NCBI GenBank assembly: GCA_000727475.1
Contig: KL647291.1
Coordinates: 10,457-74,456, forward strand
From: Sarcocystis neurona
Lineage: Eukaryota; Apicomplexa; Conoidasida; Eucoccidiorida; Sarcocystidae
Direction of reading: 5' to 3'
Length of the DNA stretch: 64,000 bases
The position numbers were made by a program, and so were the translations under genes. Of the stretch, positions 29,384 through 40,550 are shown piece by piece (position 1 is the first letter of the stretch; every line of letters begins with the position of its first letter). Under the pieces are notes generated by a model. That model had not been told where the DNA came from. It did not search any database and was given only the letters and a program-made list of their open reading frames with translations.

Positions 29384-32300
29384 CTTGGAGCGTTAGTAAG
29401 GGAACCAGGTAGAACGTCCATGCGAATGCGTGTTACTCTGAAGCATTCCGTACCACTGGAGGTCTCCTCCTTTTCTTACGGAGAGACGTCCGCAATGAAA
29501 AAGAAGCCCCGGGCCCTGGGCCAGCATGCGGTGCTTTGCGCGAAGCAAAGCGCAGGGTCTGGCTGAATATATCTGCAGAATAATTGACGCATATCATATA
29601 TATCGTTGCTACCCTTGTCATCGCGACGATATGAAGGGAAGCATTCGCCTTCTTAAGGGAGAAGAGTTCGACTGTTCACCATCGTAAGAGGGAAGTATTG
29701 GTTGTGGTGGCTTAGTGTACGTGCTTAGATATAATGCAAGACGAACGCCTGCCACGTGGAGTTGCAGATGTGCTGACTAGACGCCACCGGCTGTTGACCC
29801 AAGGACAACGCCCCCATATTGACAGCGAAGATATATTACGTTAGAAGCGGAAGTTCACAGGTAATAGATACCCCCGCAAAGAACCCTCACTTTATACATG
29901 GGACGGTCAGCGAACGGAGCCCACGAGTGCCACATTTGCTCGAACTAGCACATTTTAGAGCACAGTTCCCACGTGTTTGCTGCTGGGTACCTGCCTGCAC
30001 TTACGGAAGCGGACAGCTCGCGCACATCTGTCTGCTGCATTGTATTGTAGCGAACCGGTGAACACTTGTGCCGACCTGACCGCCTTTTACACCGTAGTGA
30101 CACTAGCTGCAAATTCCGCATGAGGGTGAAGGCGACTTCCAGATCGCTACACGCCGGGCACGGCCTCCGTTTCCCACCCGGACGCCAGATTGTCTACTCG
30201 TGCATATATGTGTGTCAAACACCACCACACTGTCCCCACGAGCATACATGTATGTCTCTAGAAGGCGTCGTATTGGAGAGTTACCGAAAAAAGGCAGTTT
30301 GATGTGACGGTGACGTAGACGCCGGACCGTGCACAGTTAGCATGTTGAGGTTTTCCCCTCAGTGACGCAGTAGACCATACCTCAAAAAAGAGTTCACGAA
30401 GAAGCGGATCTGCGACGCCGATAGCGACGGCCGCTTGGCACACCGTACACGCTTGAAGCAATGTAACGGCTGCAGTCAGCTCCTCTGTGCAACAGAAGAA
30501 CATGCTGCGTAACGTACAATGGAGATAGGTGCTGTTTTACTGGAGTTCACTCGACTGAAACCTAACTCCGTGTATCCAGTCGCAGACTGCTGTTCGGGAA
30601 CAAGGGCTTCCATCTAGGCACATTTGCAGGTAGTAAATCAAGACTCTACAGCACCATATCCTACTTCTTATAGTTTGGCTAAACTGAAAGGACTGTAATA
30701 CCTCACTTGTGGCGCGAGGCCAACTTGCTTCGCTAGGTGGAGCGAGATTCTTGAGTTACTCGAAATTAGACTGAGGCCGGTTGTGCCCTGTAACCTGCAA
30801 AAGGGTTGACCTCCGCATCCCCTCGTGTGACGTCCCTTACCTACGGAAGGACCGAACAGTTTCCTTCAAGCTTTTCGAGGACGTGTTCTTTTGCTGCCTT
30901 TCAAAAATCTCAGTAACGCACCGGTGGACCAAATTCTTTGCGTGGCATGCATTCGTAGACCAAGGATGCAGACTTTTTCGCATTTGGAATCCCAGCATCA
31001 TCCGCGACCGTCCCCGTGGGACCCCAACCATACGACTTGCATCGTCGGCAGATGTTTTCAGGAGCTGCAACTGTATAACTGTGGTACCCACGAGTGTACA
31101 AAAATCACTGGCGCAGCCCCCAGGTAGGCTACTCCTAAAGGACACCCCACTTAAGGCAGCATGGATGATGCCAGTCGAATAGCGCAGGTGAATGTACGTG
31201 TTTTGCTTAGTCATGCAGTTCAGACCAGGCGCTCACACGTCAGAAAAACAGAGGAGCTTGTTGATGGCAATACCTGGTCTTTTCGAGTGCCCATAACACT
31301 TCTTCGACAGGACGAATAGGTGCAGGATCCGATACGAAGTCGTGGGGGGCACAACGCATAGGTGTGTTGCTTGACTCCCTTTTGAACAACCGCGGCTGCC
31401 ACGCGACGCCTTCACAGTATTACCAGCTGCATTTTTCATCGTCAAATTCTATTCTAGGTACACGCTCCCGTCTGCATCACCAACGTAGTAGGGTGATGCA
31501 TATCTCCGTCGATGTTCTCGCACCATGGATGAGCCCTCGAGTCATACGCCGCAACTCACCACATGAACCTGTGTACACTGTTGCACTCCACTGCGACGGT
31601 TATGAGTCCATATTGCCGCAAGGAGACAATGTACGCAGGTGCTCACACTCAAGTTGGCGTTAACGTCGTAGTGCTGCAGGGGAAGGCGACCCAGGCTCAC
31701 TGTGTGCACGTTAGAGGGTATGCATGCAGTTAAGGGTCACTGTTGTACGGTGTGGCCGTCCTGTTGGTTGCGTTAGTCACGGCGAACAGGCCGACAACTC
31801 CGGATGCGGTTATGATTGCTACCGAAACTACCATGCACCCGCCTACCCAGTGGGAGCGACCTTAGATTTATGTGGTGGCTCTCTTGTCGGGGGCATCCTT
31901 AAAACTCTTCCATGTCTTCCGAATTGCAGCGTTCGCCATCGCGGATGTCCCTGCAGCCCAAGCCATCGCGTGGGTGACGGTGAGAGATCGAAGACGCACC
32001 AAGACTCATTCTTGCGTTGACGAAAAGAAGAAATGAACGTTCTGGCTCTGAACTGCCAGGTTATTTCTGTCTTGAGCACCAGGACGCACTGTGGAACTCT
32101 ACTTACCTTTACCTCTTCCCAGCTCGCAGAGCGCAGACGCCACGACGCGCGGTAGGGCTTGATACGAGAGGAGACACAGACACATCCACGGTATGACGCA
32201 TGAGCCGTTCAGCAATCCTTTATTGCCGTGAACGAGAATAGCGCAACGGGGATCCAGGGGGAAGGAGTCCGCAGGCTACGCAGTCGCCTTGGCATAGTCT

Positions 32301-33975
32301 TTTGTCAAACGTGTGGGTGTGGCTTGGCCTTGTTGTAGCTGGGTGATCCGCTGTGACCATGACTCAAGACTGTTGTCTTGACCGCGGTGGAATGCACGAT
32401 GACCCCTGTTTTCAGGTGTGCGTAAACGAACTTTTTCTCCGTCGACGCCTGAGTCCCGCATCATGTGGGATGCTCCGTGACACAAAGCAACACGACACCG
32501 CGGCGTCTTCTGTCCACGCCTGCTCCGCCGCCCGAACGACAAGAGTGTTGGTCACGACGAGGACAGGGGGAATGTCACTTTGTACGAAAGCGCATCGGGG
32601 GACGAATAGCAGAAACTTGAGCGTTCGTTTCGCTGAATGCAGCGCATTCGAGCGACGCACTGCTTGATTCGCAAGCTAGTTTCCACGCCACACCATGACT
32701 CGCTGTCGGATGGAGCAGTGCCTTGTGTTGTGTGCCCCAGGGCGACCGCATTGCAAATGTTTCATGCATGTTCCGGTAGCTCGGCGGTGCGACCATGGAA
32801 AAGGAACACGTTTCTGCAGAAGTTACGAACACTGTGCACAGAAGTCAGTTCATACCATAATAATGCTCCCCCTAGCAACCCACGGTAACACGAGCTTCCA
32901 AACGGCCGCCCTTGAGGTTCGGAGCGGGCTGGGCCGCGCTCCCCCGGAATGCCAGGTAGACACTGCCCTCGAAACACCTGCGTATCTTATTAGTACGTAA
33001 CGAATGTAACCACGTGCGCTGCATCCGTTCGTTCGACCGCCTCACGCGTTGCGCAAACTAGCAAGTGAAGTGGGGAGACACAGGTTCGCTTTCAAGAATA
33101 TAGCTCTCTCACCCGAACAACAACAATGCAACAGATTCAGAGAAAACGAGTACACTGACGTGGTGCTCGACGTTCAAATCGGCTGACTTCACTGTGATAC
33201 AAATATTTGCAACTGAGGTTTGTGAAGGCATTCCTCCGAGCAGCTCTGCACAGCAGCGTTGTCTCTTGATCCGGGGCAATGATAGAGCCTTGTTCACAGG
33301 TCACGAAATTTTTTTGACGTTCCAAAGGGGCGGCTTCGTAGTGCTGGCCAGTTGTGGAAGCTCTAGCGGACGTTCGATCGTAATTTCACCTCGAGAGCCA
33401 CTAAGAGCAATTATGTGTCTAGGACCTGCAGGGCGGTGTGTCTTGCCGGCCTACCTCGATTTACCGCAGCAGCCCCGGCAAAACGGTGCAGCGAAGCGGG
33501 CCGGAATCGCACGAAATTGCAAAAGTGTGAAGTGCAAGTTTTGTGCCCTCTAAGGTCATGACTTCACTTCGTACGACCCCTACTGAAATACAGCTCTTAA
33601 ATACGAGCACAGAACTGTCTGCGTTGTCAAGAGCATTCTGTGCGTGTCGCGGGAGGCATTCGCTCACACGCATTGTTCAAGCGTTGATCTGGAAGATTTG
33701 TCATACATCGACACGTAGTGTTTAGTGTTGTTCTGGGCGAACGTTCGGTGCCCAGCGCCGTATCTCTGAAGTTTGCATGTGGCCGAGGCAAGGCTTGGAC
33801 GTCGCTGCAGCGGAACCCATGTACAGCACAGTTTTTTACTTTTTACGTAGTCTCTCTGAGTACCTTCACGTGAGACGGTGTCGTGGCGCGTGCACACTCG
33901 AGTACTTTTTTCTCCACATTCCTGTTGGACACTCGAGCTTTGTATCACTGTTGAGCAGCGGTAAAGTATCGCGCG

Positions 33976-34115
33976 TGGACGGACAGAACTACTGTACAAC
34001 CTGTATGGGTGAAGTGCGGGCAGCGCCTCCAAAGACAGAGCCGCACAGACAGAACTACTGCAGAACATATATGTGCGTATGTGCGAAGAGCGGGCAGCGC
34101 CGTGAAAGACGGCGC
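33976..34115. repeat. Imperfect tandem repeat, two units of about 70 bp
   Basis: Two consecutive segments share GGACAGAACTACTG or CAGACAGAACTACTG, then a variable stretch, then a CGGGCAGCGCC block. Unit edges are approximate. Confidence 0.55.
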
Positions 34116-34317
34116 GGTACCGCATGCGTGTCGCAGCTCTACGACAGAAGGTGTGGGCAAAAGAGACCTAATACCTGTGCAATTCAAAATCACACAAATA
34201 TAGGTGGCGTCGCTCCTCGCTGAGGCAAATGCAAATGCACCGCTGCGTTGTTTGGCGAGAAAGTTCGTCCGCCTGCGTGTCTCTTTTGCAGGAAGTACGT
34301 AAACCGACGTCCTTGCC

Positions 34318-35556
34318 ATGACCAGCGGCTTCTACCCATCATATACGAGATGTGTGGCTGATTATTTCCAAAGACCCACTGAAGAATTCTCGAACTTCCT
34401 GCATGCGATCGCCAGCACAGTTCATACTTGTTCGCCACCTACGAATAGATCCACATCAAGCCGCAACACCCCCCAGGAGCAGCGTGCCTCCGTACCATAT
34501 GCGCTGTCGGTGCTCGGGGTAGGAGTAGACGGACGAGCTTTCCTGGCAGCTAAAAGAGGAGTGACACTCGACTTGTCGGCTCCTATTTCGCGTGTGCCCT
34601 CCACATTGGGGGCGTACGTGTATGTGCGGGAACTAGCAGGAACTCTCACAAGAGAGCTTGCGAAATCCCGTCGTGAGGCGCAGTACGAGACACCAGCTAC
34701 CGAGACAGTGTTTCTATCCGTCGCACCTATGTGTGCGGAGAACTACGTGCTAAAAAAGTGCGATGAGGCTCACGTGTACATCGTGGCGCTGACGAGAGCA
34801 TGCAGTTGGTTGAGGAGACGCAGCCGCCCTGGACAGCTCCCGCTACAGCGCGAACTCGCGCAGTCCCCATGATGGTGGCTCGCTGGTGTGCAACCATGCG
34901 GCACATTTCGGTGCGGCGCATGCAGGTCTTGGCGTTGGGTTCGCAGCGGCGGATTGTGGCCCAACAGCTTTGCACGTTTGAAATGAAGCTGTATCAGTGC
35001 AATGTGGTGCATACCATGTATATCTATGTATGTCTTGAAATATCCCTCCACAGCAGTTTTGAGCCGCCATTGCTGCGCGTGCTCATTAGTAGTGGCACTG
35101 TGTGTTCTTAGCGTACGTGGGGTCCAAAGTAGGAGCCCCGTAACTGACGAAACAATCTCAGACGCGTAAGCACGACAGAAGCCGTGGCGCCTTAAACTTC
35201 GGGTAGATGCCTCACCATGGAGCGTTGAATGGAATTTAGTAAAGCACTCACTGTTCGTTACATCCCGGGGAGCCTTCTGTTTCGTCTGACGCTCCAACAG
35301 GGAAGAGGGGAGCGGGCGTTGACGGTATGCAATAGTAGTATCTGCGGCAACTCGATTGCTTCTGTAGTGTGCCTCCGTCCGGCTCCGTCCTGAGACAGCT
35401 GCGAAGGCGTTGCTTTATTGTGAGAGGGGATTCCGGGAAATCTGGCGTCTACGCTGCAAACCATCAAGAGGAGCAGCGGACAGTGGAGCCACCTGTGGCT
35501 ACGCAAGCAGCAGCGCTGGCCAACGGCTGCGGCCGCTCGCCGGCACCGGAGACAAT
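34318..35556. other. Region upstream of the SUN gene, with one unexplained 184-codon frame
   Basis: A plus-strand frame 34318-34872 beginning with ATG is open for 184 codons but has no recognisable domain or signal and does not join convincingly to the SUN gene downstream. It may be chance or part of an unrecognised gene. The rest should include the SUN gene promoter and 5' untranslated region. Confidence 0.3.
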
Positions 35557-38500
35557 ATGGCAACCGCGGCTCATGCCCTTACAGCCACGTTTCCTGCCTG
35601 TGAGAGGATGGAGCCGCAACAGATCCACAAAGAGCGTTGGATCTACGAAGAATGTGAGACGGGAAAGAAGAAACGCACCTCCTGGGTGGAAATGGCGCGA
35701 GAGTTTGTCCGCGACGAGCAGAGCAGTGGCGGATACTCAGATTGGCCGGCACTGGGTACGCCTAACCAGTAATCACGACTTTTTTGATAGCCACAATGAC
35801 CGCAACGTTGTTGTTCAACGCCTGCGTAACAGTGGTTTGCGGACTCTGTTGCACCCGCGTCCATGTACGTGTGCGACTGAGGCTCGCGTAGTAATCGCTT
35901 GTTATTCTTGGTGCCGAAGCGTCCTAGAGAGGTAGATGTCAGGATGAGGGGGCGGCGGTATGGCAAACTATAACGCAGAAGTGTCTACACGGAATTACAT
36001 ACGTACACATACAAGTATATAGCGACGAAACTGTTGTGCCTGCGAAGGGTACCGTAGGTTCAATTGCTTGTTGCTGCCATTGAGCAAACCTTGAGAGCTG
36101 GCGTAGTTTGGCGGTTCGCAGGACCTGACAACTGCGGACGTGTATCAGAGGCTTCACCGAGGGTGGCAAGGGCACGGCAACGAACAGCAACGCAGCAACA
36201 GCAACCACAGCTGCACCTACGTATGCAGATTAAGCCACGGAGAACGTCTGTCGGAAGCGCACGTTTGGAACATCTGCCGCTGCCACCGGATCCCGAAAGC
36301 CCATTAAAAGGCTGCGAACAATTGGCGAAGGCTCACATAACGCCATCGATGTGGACAAATCTACGTAAGCTACGGGAAAGTACCGAGCTTTGTGGGTATC
36401 TTGAAGCATCCTTTTCACTAAGAGACTGCACCATTCTTACGAAGTTCTCGAGTCACAAGTTCACGGGGTCACTACATAGTCGCAGAGCGGTCGTGTCGGT
36501 GTTGACTGTATGTTTAGCACCGCCACATTCCGATGACTCCGTCGTCCACCATCTCCTCCGACACTGTGGTAACAGTACATCTTCGACCAACTTTTCTGTC
36601 TGCCAGAATTGCGTTGCTCTCTAGGCATTAGAGTGCCCGTGCTACACATGGGAAGAGCGGGTGGACTGCCACTGTTGCACGGTTGCACTGACGCTGTTCT
36701 CCTCCACTTTTGCAGTGGTGCACGCGCGGCGTTCCTTGCCCTTTCTCGGAGGTGACGGCTTGGAAGGTCCGCTTCCTCCTACACCCAAATCTGCTGTTTA
36801 TAACGGCCATCAAATACACCAGCTGGGCTGTTCGTTACTAGGTTTCATTCCGACGGCATGGGACGCAGTCCAGAGCAACTGCTGGCGGAAGACCCACATC
36901 ACACCCGCCGCAGAGCTGACGTCTGCAGAGGTGCATCCAGACGGAGGAAGCGGCGGGAGTTTTAGCTCCACTATGCTGCTTTCACCGCGTCGGGGTGCTA
37001 CGCGATCTCTTCTAGAGGCGGGGGATCACCAGGATTGCCCCGAGTCCGCTGCGCAGCAGGGAGAAGTGTCAGCTGTTTCGAGTGCGCGTATTAATTCTGA
37101 AAAGAAAGCTTACTTCCGCAAGTGGCGGTCGCGGCGAGTGACGTTTGACGCGTCAGACCTCACCGCTTTACTGTTGCAGTGCTTGCGAAGACGTCTGAGT
37201 GCGATGGGGCTGCTGCTCGTATCGTGTGTCTTTTCACTTCTTCTGCTTTACTACAGTCTTACCTCGTTACTGAATCTCTTGACGGAGGCAATCGCGGAAC
37301 ACTCGCAGCATTTCGTAAGCACGCTAGATAGACGCCATGGACCGTCGGCACCAGTGAGTGTCTTACAGACGTGGTATAACACTTCTAAGGCGCTCGACTA
37401 CAGACATATTACTCGCTGCCTCGTAGACGTGGTGTAACACATCTAAGGCGTGTTACGACTACAGACAATTTACTCGCTCGGTCGGGCGTGTGTTCCTAAG
37501 TGACTAAATCGTTTTTGTGTTGCACGGGCGTGCGACGGATACGATCTACGCGTCACAGAAACAACATCGATAATGGGTCACTTCTGGGCAGAAGCAGTGT
37601 CCACGTGAATTGACCGCAGTGCAGAAGCAGCAGCTTCTTTGTTGTGCAAGCCTCCGTGTCCCAGGTGACGCTCAAGAGCTCGACATGGGAGCCTGGCTCA
37701 CAGCCTTCATCAGCAGAGCTTCAACTGGCGTCAGCGACGTCGCTGCAACTACAAGACCTGCAAAATCTGCGGCAGCAGATGCAGAAAGAATTGAAGGATC
37801 TGCAGGACTATCGGGAGCAGTTGCACCTGGAGCTCATGAACGACCCAACTGCAACCCGTGAGCAAATCAAGGACGAGGTTCGTCGACACGACGGGCACGT
37901 ATCGAACGTAATTGCTGAGAGCGTAAAGGTGCAGGAGAACGCGCAAGCAACGGGCGCAAGAGAGCACCACAGAGAAGTAGGTGAAGGCTGGAAAGAATCT
38001 CTTTTTGCCCTGAAGGTGAGCTCCGGATCTTAAAACGATCGGGAGGGTGCAGGGTTGATGAGCAACCAATCATTAACGTGCTTGGATGAACCGTGAATTG
38101 GAAGCAGTGCACCGTCACAGTGCGTGTGTCTCTGGTTTGCACACAGGCGCAAGTAAAAGATCTCATTAGAAACGACGCCAGAATTATTGCTGACGTGGAA
38201 GGCCTTAGAAAGCGCCTTGAAGCTTCCGCCACTTACGAAGCAAGTATGACGTAAAAAGTAGTCTCTCACGTGTCTTACCTGTCCGGAAGGAGTGCGTGTT
38301 GCCACCAGTGCCAGTATGCTACGTTGTGCGCGTCCCCCAAGTGTGAAGCCTCCAGCGTACGAGGCCTGGGTGAGGCAAAAGACTGCTTCCACGTACCCCA
38401 TAGCTTGTTTCGTGGGTACAGTATTTGTTCGGCGCGAAACAAGCTACGTGCTGCGCCTGTTGGCTAGAGAGAGGCGTTGACCAAATCGAAGCAAGTGAGC

Positions 38501-40550
38501 CGAAAATGATGCGGCGTATTCATTCGCAAAAGAGACGTTCTCACCCTCGTGCTCAAATTCATACATAAGGAGGAGCACAAAACGCCGAAAGACACTAACC
38601 TTTCTTCACCGCAGGACACCGCTTCATCGGATCCACGCAGTCCTGTTGTGTATACAATGCTGACGGAATGCAGGCACGGCCCTGGAGGAACTAAAAGGGG
38701 AAGCGGAGCGGATCATAAAGGAATTTCACAGGCAAGGCTGAACGGCACACTCAAGTAGCTAGAGGCCGTCCCACGCACTTCAAACAGGGGATTCTGTCTC
38801 ACGGCTGTCTTTGGAAGGGCGTGCACGTGTGGCACCGATAGAGCAGTGGTACGTCCCTACTCAGATGTGCAAGCTGCTCTTGGACATTTTCACTTGGTTT
38901 ACAGTGTGTGTTTTCAGCATTTTTAACGAAGAAGAGCGCATTGATTGGGCGCTCGAGTCTCTTGGCGCAAGCGTCGTGATGCCGGAGACAGTCTCTAGCC
39001 TCGCTCTTTCAACAGTGTCTTGGTGAGAAGTAGTATACCATGCCGCATTGTCAGGAAATAGGTCATATTGTGACAGGCAAAGAAGAGTGTTGTTAGTGGC
39101 AGACGGTTTCGTCAGAATCCAATACTTCGCCGTGTTGAAGGCTTTACCGTGTCACTGCACGTCTTCGCTGCGTCTCCTCACTCCCAGAGCGGCAGGCCAG
39201 CCAGTTAACTGACAGATGCCGTAGCCTACTTGTTGTTAAAGCGTATGGTTCTCAACGGCATCGATGCGGCCCAAATTGGTACAGACTTGTGTTTCTTCCT
39301 TTGTGGCCATCTTGAGGGAGAACCACTTGTACGCACGCAGAACTTTATCAGGCGTGAGTGTATTTGTATGTATGTGTACTGCTTGGTGAAACAGTTGACT
39401 TCAAGCTGCACAAGCTTATGCTGGTGTACATAGAATTGTACTCTTCATTAACTGAACGTCCGCTGCACCCAGAACCTCAAGTGATATTGTTTTATGCAGG
39501 TGTTCGTACCAGTGTATTCTTCACCGTATTGTCATCCGCTGCACATAATAGGGGCTCTAAAATTTCTTCTTACTTGGAGGAGCTCGTCGAGCATGACCAG
39601 CAACCGGGGGTTGGAGGTGGCGCTGGCCGCATAGTGAAGAAGCCCAACATTGTGTTGCAACCGGATACGCATCCGGGAAACTGCTACCCGTTTTACGGGG
39701 AGAAAGGAAATATCACCATCTTGCTGCCAACATCTGTGAGCGACAGCGGCTTCCACATCTAATTTCGTAATGAGAAAGAGAGCATCACAAGATTATTCTC
39801 GGACGGTCGCGCACCCAGCAGTGAATGCAGCGGAACTGTGAACACGTACGGGTCATTGTCAGGTGTCCGACCTCTTGTATGAGCAGCTGAGCTTCCTGAT
39901 TCGCCCGTATGTGTTGCTGTAATGCCTGCCTTTAGATCTTCGTAACAGCTGTGGCGGTAGACGGAGTCGCGTCCAAGCAGTTCACAGCAAGCACCCCTAG
40001 AAAATTTAGTTTGTGGGGTTTCGAAGATTCCCGCGCGACGCCTGCGCTACAAGAAACTGTTTTGCAAAGCAGCGCCACCAGTACGCGAGGCCGCGGTGGT
40101 CGAACATGCAGTGGTTCGGGGAGGAGCGAGCCCTGCAGTAGGGTTGAAGCGAAAGTGGAGCTGACGCAACAGTCAGCTCTCCCTTCGAGCGCAAGCTGGT
40201 GGGAGAGCGCCAGAAGGGTGCTCCAGTGGATATACTCACTGCTGAAAAGTCCGGCTCGCATACGCCACGAGTGGGAGGGCGGCCGTGTGTCGGCTCGGAA
40301 ATTCAAAAAAGTCCATCTCGGAGACTATGAGCTGCTCAAGCCGCAGAAGCTTTCTATTTTTGAACTACATAAAAAGCATGAGGCCCCCGTGCGCAAGGTG
40401 ACTTTCGAATTTCTAAGTAATTTTGGACACCCGTATACTTGCGTTTATCGTCTCCGGGTGCACGGCGACAAAGTGAAGATGTCCACATTACCATTACCGT
40501 TTCATAAAAATGAATCAATCACCAGCTCATGGACACCGGTCGAAGTGTAG
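35557..40550 (+). CDS. SUN-domain nuclear-envelope protein, multi-exon
   Basis: Exons read as 35557-35755, 36149-36364, 36716-37353, 37620-38015, 38147-38243, 38674-38731, 38918-39022, 39500-39735 and 39936-40550, with phases matching across all joins except 39022/39500, where a short exon (possibly from about 39242) is missing from my model. The ATG at 35557 has a purine at -3 and G at +4; the upstream exons are less certain than the rest. The product has a long N-terminal part, a transmembrane segment near residues 300-325 (GLLLVSCVFSLLLLYY), a coiled coil over about residues 380-530, and a C-terminal SUN domain: DWALESLGASVV, then PNIVLQPDTHPGNCYPFYG, then a TPRKFSLWGFED block, then SNFGHPYTCVYRLRVHG. 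SUN proteins sit in the inner nuclear membrane and bind KASH partners. Odd points are an insertion of about 110 residues inside the SUN domain and one GC-AG intron. Confidence 0.82.
37365..37481 (+). repeat. Tandem duplication of about 58 bp inside a SUN intron
   Basis: Just downstream of the donor at 37354, two adjacent units share AGACGTGGTRTAACAC, CTAAGGCG and CGACTACAGACA. They lie wholly in the intron between 37353 and 37620. Confidence 0.7.
38732..38917 (+). other. GC-AG intron in the SUN gene
   Basis: The exon ending TTTCACAG is followed by GCAAGG rather than GT. No GT dinucleotide exists in that 58-bp exon, and reading on reaches a TGA at once in frame. The acceptor TTTTCAG at 38911-38917 restores the phase exactly and leads into the start of the SUN domain. 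GC-AG is the known minor variant of the major-spliceosome intron. Confidence 0.7.

Larger units (their letters stand above)
28584..34317. other. Gene-poor spacer with local duplications and hairpins
   Basis: Only short open frames occur (at most about 150 codons, near 33.7-34.2 kb), with no family resemblance that I recognise. The region holds a perfect 45-bp tandem duplication, strong inverted repeats near 29.35 kb and an imperfect tandem repeat near 34.0 kb, each listed separately. I saw no reverse transcriptase, transposase or terminal repeats that would identify a mobile element. Confidence 0.35.

Noticed and set aside
30781..31182. 133-codon plus-strand frame that at first suggested a retroelement
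   Set aside because: No reverse-transcriptase or integrase motif is present and there are no flanking repeats.
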